A stretch of 64,000 bases of DNA from Acetobacterium sp. KB-1 (lineage in GTDB: Bacteria > Bacillota > Clostridia > Eubacteriales > Eubacteriaceae), in NCBI RefSeq assembly GCF_003260995.1, contig NZ_CP030040.1, positions 3,658,109-3,722,108 on the forward strand, in the 5' to 3' direction. Shown here piece by piece: positions 9,003 through 18,900 of the stretch (the first letter of the stretch is position 1; every line of letters begins with the position of its first letter). The notes under the pieces are model-generated. The model was not told the DNA's origin. It did not search any database and saw only the letters and a program-made list of their open reading frames with translations. Position numbers and translations under genes: made by a program.

Positions 9003-9768
9003 CTATAATAAATTTTTTAAATTGCTGTTATCCACAAGCGTGTCCAACCATAGTGGGTAGAACTCACGGATCACATGGATGCCGTCTTGTTCATGGTACT
9101 GTGGGTTGTTTTTCAAAAGCGGGTAGGTATTGATATAATGGATATTTTTTCGGGCAGCCATTTCCACTAACGCAGCATTATATGTTTCAATTTGACTGAG
9201 CTCGGGGTTTTCTTTGAGGGCTTCATCGGTAACTGGAAAGATACTGCAAACATAGATTTGGGTATTCGGTAATTGCAACCTGATCGAATCGATAAGTTTC
9301 TCATAAGAAAGGATATAGGCGTCCAGGGTACTATCGGGATGACTGATGTCATTGAGACCTAACTCAAAAAAAAACATAACGCGGTGCCAGTTCAACGATA
9401 CTTTGGACGTCTCCTTGACTGTTCTCGGCTGATTTTCCCATCATCGCAACCAGCGAGGTCGGGTTTAAAAATCCAAATAAACCTAATCCCTCGGCGATGG
9501 AATCACCAAAAACAAGGGCATTGCCAAATAATGCGGTGTAATCGCCGGGGTCAACGGCTTTGCGCTTCAAGTAGTCAATTTTTTCTTCCATGGTATAGAG
9601 ATCCCGGGTTTCTAGTGCAGTTAGGATTTCGACACCCTCGTCAAGTTTTGCGTTTTCTCTGGCGGTGGTTTGATACACAATAACCAGAATTAGCATCATT
9701 ATAACACCAGGAATCAGCATAACAATAACCAGATTTGCCTGGACACATTGTTTTATTTTTTCAAACAT
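9003..9768 (-). pseudogene. SGNH/GDSL-family hydrolase, interrupted by a one-base frameshift
   Basis: Two overlapping reading frames form one protein. The first (9768 to 9364) has a membrane helix near residues 12-32 and SGNH block I VFGDSIAEGLG, and ends PRYVFF. The second continues ELGLNDI (block III) and ends with block V in DGIHVIREFYPLW. They join exactly if a run of nine T (plus-strand A-run 9366-9374) is read as eight. The complete protein would have about 254 residues, a membrane-anchored SGNH acyl esterase or transferase. It is the first gene of the acylation cluster. TTGAAC with an 18-base spacer to TATGTT at about 9834-9805 is a possible promoter. The break could be a sequencing error, a decayed gene, or slippage/phase variation. 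Confidence 0.85.
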
Positions 9769-9844
9769 AGAGTAGCACCTTTTATTGTCGAATTTGTATA
9801 GTTAAACATATCACAATAGCAGGTAGAAGTTCAATGTCTGTTTT

Positions 9845-9870
9845 GTAACAAATTAATATTTTGTTGTTAC
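9845..9870. repeat. short inverted repeat between divergent-end genes
   Basis: GTAACAA and TTGTTAC are separated by 12 AT-rich bases. They lie upstream of the SGNH gene and downstream of the DUF1667 gene terminator. It could be an operator for the acylation cluster, but the arms are short and AT-rich. Confidence 0.25.
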
Positions 9871-9896
9871 GAATAGTGGTTTAAAAGTAGATAAAT

Positions 9897-9939
9897 AAAA
9901 AAACGCCTGAAAACAACTCTGGGAATTATTTTCAGACGC
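9897..9939 (-). terminator. intrinsic terminator of the glycerol-3-phosphate oxidoreductase operon
   Basis: Read on the minus strand, GCGTCTGAAAA pairs with TTTTCAGGCGT-type bases (one wobble) and is followed by a run of T. It lies 15 bases after the DUF1667 stop. Confidence 0.85.
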
Positions 9940-9953
9940 TATTTATTGAGATA

Positions 9954-10322
9954 TCAGAACGAGCACTTATCCATGGTTCGAGTAGCAACAACATCGATTC
10001 CAAGACCTAAAAGATCTTTGATAACAACATCACCGGTTTTTATGGGTGCTTCCACAACAACCTGATTAATAGCGGCCATGGCATCAAAAATCTGGCCTTT
10101 GGGGATAGGTTCCGCAGTTTTAACCGGCAGGCGGGGAAGCATGGCATGCTTAATCACCACCGTAGTGGGAATAACCCGGGTTGGGTTGGTCATTTCATTG
10201 ATGGCATATTTTGGACCACGTTTACAGGTGTTGCCGGTAACCTCATAGGTACCATCCGCTTTTTCTTCAATGGTCATCTGGCACCCGATGGGGCAAACAA
10301 TACAGGTCATATCTTTTTTCAT
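9954..10322 (-). CDS. DUF1667 domain protein, small cysteine-rich oxidoreductase partner
   Basis: 122 residues. The N-terminus has CIVCPIGCQM followed by NTCKRG, a CxxCxxxC plus C pattern suited to binding an Fe-S cluster or zinc. The rest matches the DUF1667 family in my recollection (PTRVIPTTV, LPVKTAEPIPKG, GDVVIKDLLGLGIDVVATR). Such proteins are encoded next to GlpA-like and FAD/NAD oxidoreductases in Clostridia, as here, and probably pass electrons or form part of the complex. It overlaps the preceding gene by 4 bases, indicating translational coupling. Its exact role is unproven. Confidence 0.82.
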   Translation of the reverse strand: MKKDMTCIVCPIGCQMTIEEKADGTYEVTGNTCKRGPKYAINEMTNPTRVIPTTVVIKHAMLPRLPVKTAEPIPKGQIFDAMAAINQVVVEAPIKTGDVVIKDLLGLGIDVVATRTMDKCSF

Positions 10323-11587
10323 TTCTTTGCCTCCTCTACGACAAATCGGATTTCTCCGGCAGGATACTGGGCTAAAACATCTTTGGCGATCTTAAAGTTA
10401 ACCATTTCGGCGGGCAGTAATTTCTTTTCTTTTTTAGTGGCGATCAATTGGTCGCCAATATAGGCATTAACCACTTTATCTTGAAAGACCTGTCGCACAC
10501 GCATATAGAAAGTAACTTTTTCCTCGACGTTTTTCATGGCAACCTGCTGCGGAACGACATAACCAATTCCGTCGCCGTTGGTGGTCGTAAAGGTAATCTC
10601 ACTAGCCAGATCGCCCTTGATATACTTGGCAGCGCCTTTACCGGCCAGGACCGCTTCTTCGCTGACAAAATCCACCAGGTCATGAACGTGAACCACATTT
10701 CCACAGGCAAAAACACCAGGCATAGAGGTTTGACGCAGTTCACCGACAATGGCACCGTTGGTTCGGTTGTCCATGGTAACACCGGCATTACGAGTGATTT
10801 CATTTTCGGGAATCAAGCCCACTGAAAGTAGGAGGGTATCACAGGGAATATATTCTTCTGTTCCAGGAATCACTTTTAGTTTTTCATCAACCTTGGCAAC
10901 GGTAACGCCTTCTAATCGGTCTTTACCGTGGATAAAGGTGATGGTGTGGCTTAATTTTAACGGGATATCATAGTCATCCAAACACTGAACAATGTTTCTA
11001 ACCAGACCGTTAGAGTAGGGCATTAGTTCGCAAACAGCCTGAACATGAGCACCTTCCAGGGTCATTCGTCGGGCCATGATCAGACCGATATCACCAGAGC
11101 CGAGGATAACCACTTCTTTACCAACCATATATCCTTCCATGTTGATAAAACGTTGGGCAGTACCGGCAGTGAAAACACCCGATGGACGATACCCCGGGAT
11201 ACCGATGGCACCAGAGGTCCGTTCCCGACATCCCATAGTTAGAATAACAGCTTTCGTTTCAATAACCATGTACCCGTTTTCTTCATTGATAACGTGGATG
11301 GATTTGAGTTCTCCATTGTCATGCATATCAAGTACCATGGTATTGAGCATGTAAGGAATATTAAGATCTTTTACCTTATCAATATAACGTTCGGCATATT
11401 CCGGTCCGGTTAATTCTTCATTAAACGTATGCAGACCAAAACCATTATGAATACACTGGTTAAGAATACCGCCTAATTCCCGGTCTCTTTCCAGAATCAG
11501 GACATTTTCTGCTCCATCATTTTTAGCTTCAACGGCAGCGGCCAAACCAGCGGGTCCACCACCTAAAATAACAACATCATATATCAT
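10319..11587 (-). CDS. FAD/NAD(P)-dependent oxidoreductase of the glycerol-3-phosphate operon
   Basis: 422 residues. The FAD dinucleotide fold is GGGPAGLAAAVEA at residues 9-21. A second nucleotide fold is VVILGSGDIGLIMARR near residue 155, and the FAD-closing segment is PGVFACGNVVHVHDLVDFVSEE. It resembles the pyridine nucleotide-disulfide oxidoreductase family but lacks an obvious CxxxxC redox disulfide. It sits between a GlpA-like dehydrogenase (2-base gap) and a DUF1667 protein (4-base overlap). I infer that it takes electrons from glycerol-3-phosphate oxidation and hands them to NAD or another carrier. Confidence 0.85.
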   Translation of the reverse strand: MIYDVVILGGGPAGLAAAVEAKNDGAENVLILERDRELGGILNQCIHNGFGLHTFNEELTGPEYAERYIDKVKDLNIPYMLNTMVLDMHDNGELKSIHVINEENGYMVIETKAVILTMGCRERTSGAIGIPGYRPSGVFTAGTAQRFINMEGYMVGKEVVILGSGDIGLIMARRMTLEGAHVQAVCELMPYSNGLVRNIVQCLDDYDIPLKLSHTITFIHGKDRLEGVTVAKVDEKLKVIPGTEEYIPCDTLLLSVGLIPENEITRNAGVTMDNRTNGAIVGELRQTSMPGVFACGNVVHVHDLVDFVSEEAVLAGKGAAKYIKGDLASEITFTTTNGDGIGYVVPQQVAMKNVEEKVTFYMRVRQVFQDKVVNAYIGDQLIATKKEKKLLPAEMVNFKIAKDVLAQYPAGEIRFVVEEAKK

Positions 11588-11589
11588 GA

Positions 11590-13059
11590 TTACGCCTCCT
11601 CCTGAACGGATTTCGTTTGACCTGAGAGAATGAAGGTCGAATCCTGTTGATCGTACATAATTTCATCTAATGGAACATTGAGTTCGCGGGAAAGAATTTC
11701 CACAACCCGGGGAGAACAGAAACCACCCTGACAGCGTCCCATACCGGCACGACAGCGTTTTTTAACTGATTTAACGGTACGGGCACCAGCACTGCGGTGA
11801 ATAACATCGATGATTTCACCTTCAGTGATGGTTTCACATCGACAGATAACTTTGCCGTATTTTGGATCTTCATTAATAATTGCAACTTTTTCTTCCTCGG
11901 TCATTTCGTCAAAACGCAGATGCTTTCGGACCTTAGGATTATAGTCGTGATTTTCTTCGATATCTGGGATCATTGGTTTCACAATTTCTTCGACCACAAA
12001 GTGAGCAACCGCAGGAATTGAGGTGAGTCCAGGCGATTCATAGCCAGCCACGTTGATAAATCCTTTTACGGGCGATTCTTCAATAATGAAATCACCATCA
12101 GTCGTTGTAAAGGTATCCTTTACAGGAGTGTTTCGAAGTCCGGCATAGGACCTAATAATCTTGTTAAATGGTAGCGAAGGACAGTTTTTAAGGGCATTTT
12201 CTTTAATATAGTCGAGGCGTTCAGTGGTGGTCGAAATATCGCCTTTGTGCACGGGTTCAGCATCCGGTCCAATTAACAGATTGCCGTGAGCGGTCGGTGC
12301 CACTAAAATACCTTTGCCCTTTTTTGAAGGACATGGGAAGATGACACTATTAACCAGATAACCGGCTTCTTTATCAAAGATAAAATAATTTCCCTTACGA
12401 GCAAGCAGTTTAAAGTAGGGTTTGCCAACCATTTCATAGATATCATCAGCAAATAAGCCGGCAGCATTAATGACATACTTAGCTTCCACATTTCCGGAAT
12501 TGGTAATAATTTCGAAGTGGTCATTGTGGTTTATGATATCACTGACCAGATGATTAAGCTTTAGGGTAACACCGTTGTCGACAGCGTTTTCAGCCGCGTG
12601 AATACAGAGTTCAAAGGGGGACACAATCCCTGCTGTCGGAGCATAAAGAGCACCGCAAATATCGTCATGGATATGGGGCTCCATGGCGTGGACTTCATCT
12701 TTAAATAAGATCTGAAGTCCAGGAACTCCGTTTTTTAAACCGTTTTGATAAAGTTCGTGCAGGGTTGCCATTTCGTACTCGTTATGAGCAACAACCATGG
12801 AACCACATCGTTTAAAGGGCACATCCAGATCCTCACAAACCTGATCGTACATAAGATTTCCAGCGGCGTTGAATTTTCCTTTCAATTTATGGGCCGGGGC
12901 ATCAAAACCGGCATGAACAATGGCAGAATTGGCCATTGTAATCTGATTTCCGACATCATTTTCTCCATCTAATAAAACAATGTCCAGTTTGTATCGGGTC
13001 AATTCCCGAGCAATGTAGGAACCGGCAATACCAGCTCCAATAATGGCGATATCATACAT
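11590..13059 (-). CDS. GlpA-like glycerol-3-phosphate dehydrogenase with C-terminal BFD-type [2Fe-2S] domain
   Basis: 489 residues. The N-terminal FAD-binding motif is IIGAGIAGSYIARELTRY. The DAO-type catalytic domain includes ANSAIVHAGFDAPAHKLKG and the RSYAGLRNTP segment of glycerol-3-phosphate oxidases and dehydrogenases. The C-terminal third has CRCETITEGEI and CRAGMGRCQGGFC, the four-cysteine pattern of a BFD-like [2Fe-2S] domain found in GlpA. It oxidises glycerol-3-phosphate to DHAP. It starts about 25 bases after a terminator-type leader that carries the GlpP-like motif, so it is probably controlled by GlpP antitermination. The gene symbol is withheld because a YgaF-like (L-2-hydroxyglutarate oxidase-like) origin is hard to rule out. 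Confidence 0.85.
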   Translation of the reverse strand: MYDIAIIGAGIAGSYIARELTRYKLDIVLLDGENDVGNQITMANSAIVHAGFDAPAHKLKGKFNAAGNLMYDQVCEDLDVPFKRCGSMVVAHNEYEMATLHELYQNGLKNGVPGLQILFKDEVHAMEPHIHDDICGALYAPTAGIVSPFELCIHAAENAVDNGVTLKLNHLVSDIINHNDHFEIITNSGNVEAKYVINAAGLFADDIYEMVGKPYFKLLARKGNYFIFDKEAGYLVNSVIFPCPSKKGKGILVAPTAHGNLLIGPDAEPVHKGDISTTTERLDYIKENALKNCPSLPFNKIIRSYAGLRNTPVKDTFTTTDGDFIIEESPVKGFINVAGYESPGLTSIPAVAHFVVEEIVKPMIPDIEENHDYNPKVRKHLRFDEMTEEEKVAIINEDPKYGKVICRCETITEGEIIDVIHRSAGARTVKSVKKRCRAGMGRCQGGFCSPRVVEILSRELNVPLDEIMYDQQDSTFILSGQTKSVQEEA

Positions 13060-13082
13060 AATATATTCCTCCTAAGAATAAT

Positions 13083-13153
13083 AAAAAATTAAAAGCCATA
13101 CAATTTTCTTAAATAAGGGTTCATTTAAGAAAACAGTATGGCTCTCCGTTGCC
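13083..13153 (-). promoter_or_regulatory. GlpP-type conditional terminator before the glycerol-3-phosphate dehydrogenase
   Basis: On the minus strand, AGCCATA and TTTTCTTAAAT-type arms pair across an 8-base loop with ATTTAAGAAAA and TATGGCT. The hairpin is followed by TTTTAATTTTTT, so it is a strong terminator placed before, not after, the dehydrogenase. Its 5' arm is preceded by GGAGAGCCATACT, nearly identical to a motif in the glpK leader. In Bacillus subtilis GlpP with glycerol-3-phosphate binds the glpD leader and prevents termination. The same role is inferred here. glpP is the gene directly upstream. Confidence 0.8.
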
Positions 13154-13170
13154 TTGTATTTTATTTTTGC

Positions 13171-13782
13171 TTATTCGTTCTGGAGCAATCGCTGCTCTTC
13201 CCGAATAAGTTCTATTTTATCCCACAAAGGCTTGTGAGATGTACTGGCTGATAATGCGCCAGCAGCAAGACACGAACGAACTTCTTCCTCTGTCTCTATG
13301 AATCCCCCGGTAACAATTGGAATATCGAGTTCCTTTTTTACAGCTGTAATCAGCTTTGGAACCAGGCCAGGTAAAATTTCGATGGCATCAGGCTTAATTT
13401 TCTTTGCCGATGTAATTGAAATATCCATGGCAGAAGAATCCAGTAGAAATAAACGCTGAACAGTCATCAGACCTTCCTGCTTTGCCCGAGTGATAATATT
13501 GTTTTTCGTGGTAATAATTCCCGTTGGCTTAATCTCATCTTTTAGATACTTAATAAAATAATTATCCTGTGAATAACCTTTAATAAGATCCAAATGGGTA
13601 AACACGTGTTTACCTGATTTAGTACAAAGCTCCACCATTTTTTTAAGATTATAGACATTGCCGGTCAGTAAAAAGATGATCTGCGATTTCGAATGAATGG
13701 CATCATAAATATCTTTCGGATTACGAACAGCGACAATAATGGGGTTGTCTTGAAACATGAGAAGACATTTTCTCGTCGACAT
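13171..13782 (-). CDS. glpP: GlpP, glycerol-3-phosphate-responsive RNA antiterminator
   Basis: 203 residues, a little longer than GlpP of Bacillus. It is a TIM-barrel-like protein with the family segments NPIIVAVRNPKD, VFTHLDLIKGYSQD, GIITTKNNII, QRLFLLDSSAMDI, DAIEILPGLVPK and VTGGFIETEEEV. GlpP binds leader mRNA of glycerol genes in the presence of glycerol-3-phosphate and stops early termination. GGGAGGAG precedes the ATG. It lies between glpK and the dehydrogenase operon, and terminator-type leaders with a common motif occur before both. This supports the assignment strongly. Confidence 0.93.
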   Translation of the reverse strand: MSTRKCLLMFQDNPIIVAVRNPKDIYDAIHSKSQIIFLLTGNVYNLKKMVELCTKSGKHVFTHLDLIKGYSQDNYFIKYLKDEIKPTGIITTKNNIITRAKQEGLMTVQRLFLLDSSAMDISITSAKKIKPDAIEILPGLVPKLITAVKKELDIPIVTGGFIETEEEVRSCLAAGALSASTSHKPLWDKIELIREEQRLLQNE

Positions 13783-13817
13783 AAAACTCCTCCCGGTTGG
13801 ATCGTATTTGCAAATTC

Positions 13818-13823
13818 ATTATA
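13818..13823 (-). promoter_or_regulatory. -10 box of glpP promoter
   Basis: On the minus strand TATAAT lies 35 bases before the glpP start. The -35 region is weak (TTTCCT about 16 bases upstream). Confidence 0.5.
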
Positions 13824-13856
13824 ACACAATCACAAAAATAGGAAAGAGTAAAATCT

Positions 13857-13892
13857 AAATTGCCGGGGTGTGGTTAAACACCCCAACAATTT
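13857..13892 (-). terminator. probable terminator after glpK
   Basis: GGGGTGT and ACACCCC pair across a short loop, with extra AATTG/CAATT pairing outside. The following T-run is interrupted, so efficiency may be moderate. It lies between the glpK stop and the glpP promoter. Confidence 0.6.
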
Positions 13893-13922
13893 ATTGATTA
13901 ATGAATTGTTAATGTAGTTAGA

Positions 13923-15425
<1,503 letters not shown>

Positions 15426-15499
15426 CTATTTATTTGATTATTTATTTGATTATGTTTAAAAAACATAATAAAATCATAGAAAAAACAATAAAACCAAAC

Positions 15500-15605
15500 A
15501 AAAAAAGCACATACTAACAGATTTACATATTCTCTTAATGTAAAAACTCTTAATGTAAAAACTCTTAATGTAAAAACGAAAGTACGGCCCTCCATAACTC
15601 CTGCC
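15500..15605 (-). promoter_or_regulatory. glpK leader: GlpP-like motif and conditional terminator
   Basis: Read on the minus strand, the leader holds GGAGGGCCGTACT (15593-15581), which matches 11 of 13 bases of the motif in the dehydrogenase leader. The GCCGTAC arm can pair with GTATGTGC (15514-15507, one bulge and one GU pair), which is followed by seven T (15506-15500). An inner TTTACAT/ATGTAAA stem forms between the third repeat copy and 15528-15522. This is the layout of a GlpP-controlled terminator. The long loop holds three 15-base repeats. Confidence 0.65.
15532..15576 (-). repeat. three perfect tandem copies of a 15-bp unit in the glpK leader
   Basis: The plus-strand unit CTCTTAATGTAAAAA occurs three times without a mismatch at 15532, 15547 and 15562. 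On the glpK strand each copy reads TTTTTACATTAAGAG. It lies in the loop of the leader terminator. Confidence 0.95.
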
Positions 15606-15661
15606 AATATATGAAATTAGTGAATCTTTTCGTAAGCAAAGGTAAAATTGTTTACAAACAT

Positions 15662-15690
15662 ATATTAACATAACTCTGAAATAATGTAAA
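15662..15690 (-). promoter_or_regulatory. glpK promoter
   Basis: On the minus strand TTTACA (15690-15685) and TAATAT (15667-15662) are separated by 17 bases. Transcription would begin near 15655, leaving a leader of about 240 bases ahead of glpK. Confidence 0.65.
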
Positions 15691-15789
15691 GGATTACCAG
15701 TAAAAAATAATGTTAAATAAATAACAAATAAAAAAAACGGTTGAAATAAATCATTTAAAATGAAAATGAATAATCAGTGCAAAATAGTA

Positions 15790-15870
15790 TATAATGTAGA
15801 AAATAGATAGGCCGCGGCTGCTGGGATCAATTTCAACCGCCTGGGACAAAATGTCTATTTATTTTTAAGA
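15790..15870 (+). promoter_or_regulatory. promoter and GC-rich hairpin in the dnaE leader
   Basis: TATAAT at 15790-15795 is followed by AAATAGA (about 15801), a GC-rich stretch with GCGG/CCGC, and TCTATTT plus ATTTTT at about 15854-15866. This could be an attenuator or a very short RNA ahead of dnaE. A second TATAAT lies at 15879-15884. The remaining bases from 15694 to 15918 are AT-rich and hold no gene that I can support. Confidence 0.35.
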
Positions 15871-15954
15871 ATCTATGTTATAATAAAAATTAAAGAAATC
15901 GGAAATAATTAGAAAAACATGAAATTAAATTTTAACAGTAAAGTGAAAGAAAAG

Positions 15955-18900
15955 ATGGAAAAACAGTTTACACATCTTCATGTGCATAGCGAATATAGTC
16001 TATTAGATGGTTTTGGCAGGATCAACGAGCTTGTTAAGGCGGTGGCGGAAAGTGGCATGGAGAGTATTGCGCTTACCGATCATGGGGTGCTTTTTGGTGC
16101 CGTTGATTTTTATAAGGCCTGTTTAAAGGAAAAAATTCATCCGGTTATCGGCTGTGAAGTTTATGTTGCTCCAAGAGGCCTTGAAAACAAGGATCCCGTC
16201 TATGACAAAGAACGAGCTCATCTCATTTTGTTAGCAGAAAGCAACCTTGGGTATAAAAATCTCATGAAGATTGTTTCAAAAGGTTTTATTGATGGGTTTT
16301 ATTATAAGCCCAGAGTGGATCATGACTGCTTAAGAAAATACAGCGATGGTATTATTTGCTTGTCTGCGTGTATCGCTGGTGAGATTCCGCAATTGATCCT
16401 AAACAATGATTTGGCTGGAGCAGAAGAGCGTTGTCGGGTTTATCAGGATATTTTTGGTAAAGATCATTTCTTCCTGGAAATTCAGGATCATCGTCTCAGG
16501 GAAGAAGCGTTGATAAACGAGCGGATGATTCAGTTATCAAAAAAAATGAGCATTCCATTGGTGGCGACGAACGATGTCCATTATGTCCACAAGGAAGACA
16601 GTGAAAACCATGACATTCTATTATGCATTCAGACCGCAGCCACCGTTTCGGATGAAAAGCGGATGCGTTTTCCCAACAATGAATTTTATTTAAAGAGTCA
16701 GGAAGAAATGCGTAAGCTCTTTGCTGATCTGCCCGAAGCCATTGAAAATTCCAATCGCATTGCCAGGCGCTGTCAGGTCAGCTTTGACCTGGAAAAAACC
16801 CATCTGCCGCAGTTTGAATTGCCTCCCGGTGAAAGGGCCAGAGACTATTTAAAAAGTCTGTGTATGGCAGGATTGGTAAAAAAATACCAAACGCTGACCA
16901 AAGAATTACAAGATCGTCTGGCATATGAATTGGAAACCATTCACACGATGGGCTTTGATGATTATTTTCTCATCGTTTGGGATTTTATCAAATATGCTAA
17001 AGACAATCAGATCATGGTTGGGCCCGGACGGGGAAGTGCTGCCGGCAGCCTGGTTGCCTATAGTTTGGAAATCACCACCATCGATCCGATTAAGTATCAG
17101 TTGCTGTTTGAACGTTTTTTAAATCCGGAGCGGGTAACAATGCCGGATATTGATGTGGATTTTTGTTACGAACGGCGTCAGGAAGTTATCGATTATGTGG
17201 TGAACAAGTATGGCGAAGACCGGGTGGCTCAGATTATCACCTTTGGAACCATGGCGGCACGGGGTGCGCTTCGGGATGTTGGCCGGGCACTCGATATGCC
17301 TTACAGCCTGGTCGATCGGGTGGCCAAGGAAATACCCATTCATCCAGGGGTCAATATCACCATTGAACAAGCCTTAAAAGAAAATCCTGAACTTAAAAAA
17401 ATGGAAGATTCAGATGCCGATATTGCCAAGCTGGTTAAGACCGCTCAGTCCATTGAAGGTTTATCCCGGCATGCCTCGACGCATGCCGCCGGGGTGGTCA
17501 TTTCAGATTTGCCACTGGTTGAATATATCCCGCTTTATCGAAACAATGATGTAATCACAACTCAGTTTCCGATGGGTTTATTGGAAGATCTGGGCCTGCT
17601 CAAAATGGATTTTCTGGGCCTGCGAACCTTAACGGTGATCCGCGATGCCCTGGAGCATATTGAACATAGCACTGGTCGTCGTCTGGATCTGGACAGTCTG
17701 GAAATGGATGACGTCAAGGTTTATGAAATGCTCTCAAAAGGCGACACCCTGGGTGTTTTTCAATTGGAGAGCCGGGGCATGCAGCAATTTATCAAGGAAC
17801 TCCAACCGGGTAGTTTTGAAGATATTATCGCTGGGATCTCACTTTATCGGCCTGGGCCGATGGATCAGATTCCACGCTATATTGAAAACAAGAAAAACCC
17901 CTCTCTGGTTACCTATGATCATCCCATTCTTGAGAATATCCTCAACGTCACTTATGGGTGTATGGTTTATCAGGAACAGGTGATGCAGATATTTCGCGAT
18001 GTGGCTGGTTTTTCAATGGGACGAAGTGACCTGGTCAGACGGGCCATGTCCAAGAAAAAGATTAGCGTGATGGAGGCCGAGGGTCTGGTTTTTATCCATG
18101 GTGAAGTCGATCAAACCGGAAAAGTTCTAGTTGACGGTGCCATCCGCCGGGGGGTATCAGAAGCGGCGGCAAAAAAAATCTTTGAAGAAATGAAAGATTT
18201 CGCAAAATACGCCTTTAATAAATCCCATGCGGCGGCATATGCCGTTGTCGCCTATCAAACTGCCTGGTTGAAGTGCTACTATCCCACCGAGTTTATGGCG
18301 GCTTTAATGTCGAGTATTATGGATGATGAGAAAAAAGTGGCGAAATATATAGAAGATTGCCGAAAAATGGGTATTCATGTATTACCACCCAGTATTAATG
18401 AAAGCTACGAGAAGTTTAGTGTTTCTAGTAATTCGATTTGCTTTGGTTTGGGAGCCGTTAAGGGGCTCGGTAAAAATGCCATTGCCGCTATTATTGAAGC
18501 ACGCAAAGCCAAGGGCAATTTCTTGAATCTACGGGATTTCTGTGAGCGGGTGGACCTGAAATCCTTAAACAGGCGCAGCATCGAAAGCCTTATTAAGGGC
18601 GGGGCATTTGATGGCATCGGCAACAGCCGGGCGCAAATGCTGGCCATTGCTGAACTGATTGTCGATCAGGTTCAGCGAGAAAAGAAAGATCGCATTTCCG
18701 GACAGATGTCCCTTTTGGATATGGCCGGACTGGGTGGATCACAGGAACTGACAACGCTGAAGGAGGATCATTTCCCTCAAAAAGAGCCGTTTTCCAAAGA
18801 AGAACGGTTAGCATTGGAAAAAGAGGTTTTAGGTCTTTACGTTACCGGTCATCCACTGGAAAAATATGAAGATATCTTAAAAAAAACCGTCACCTTGTTT

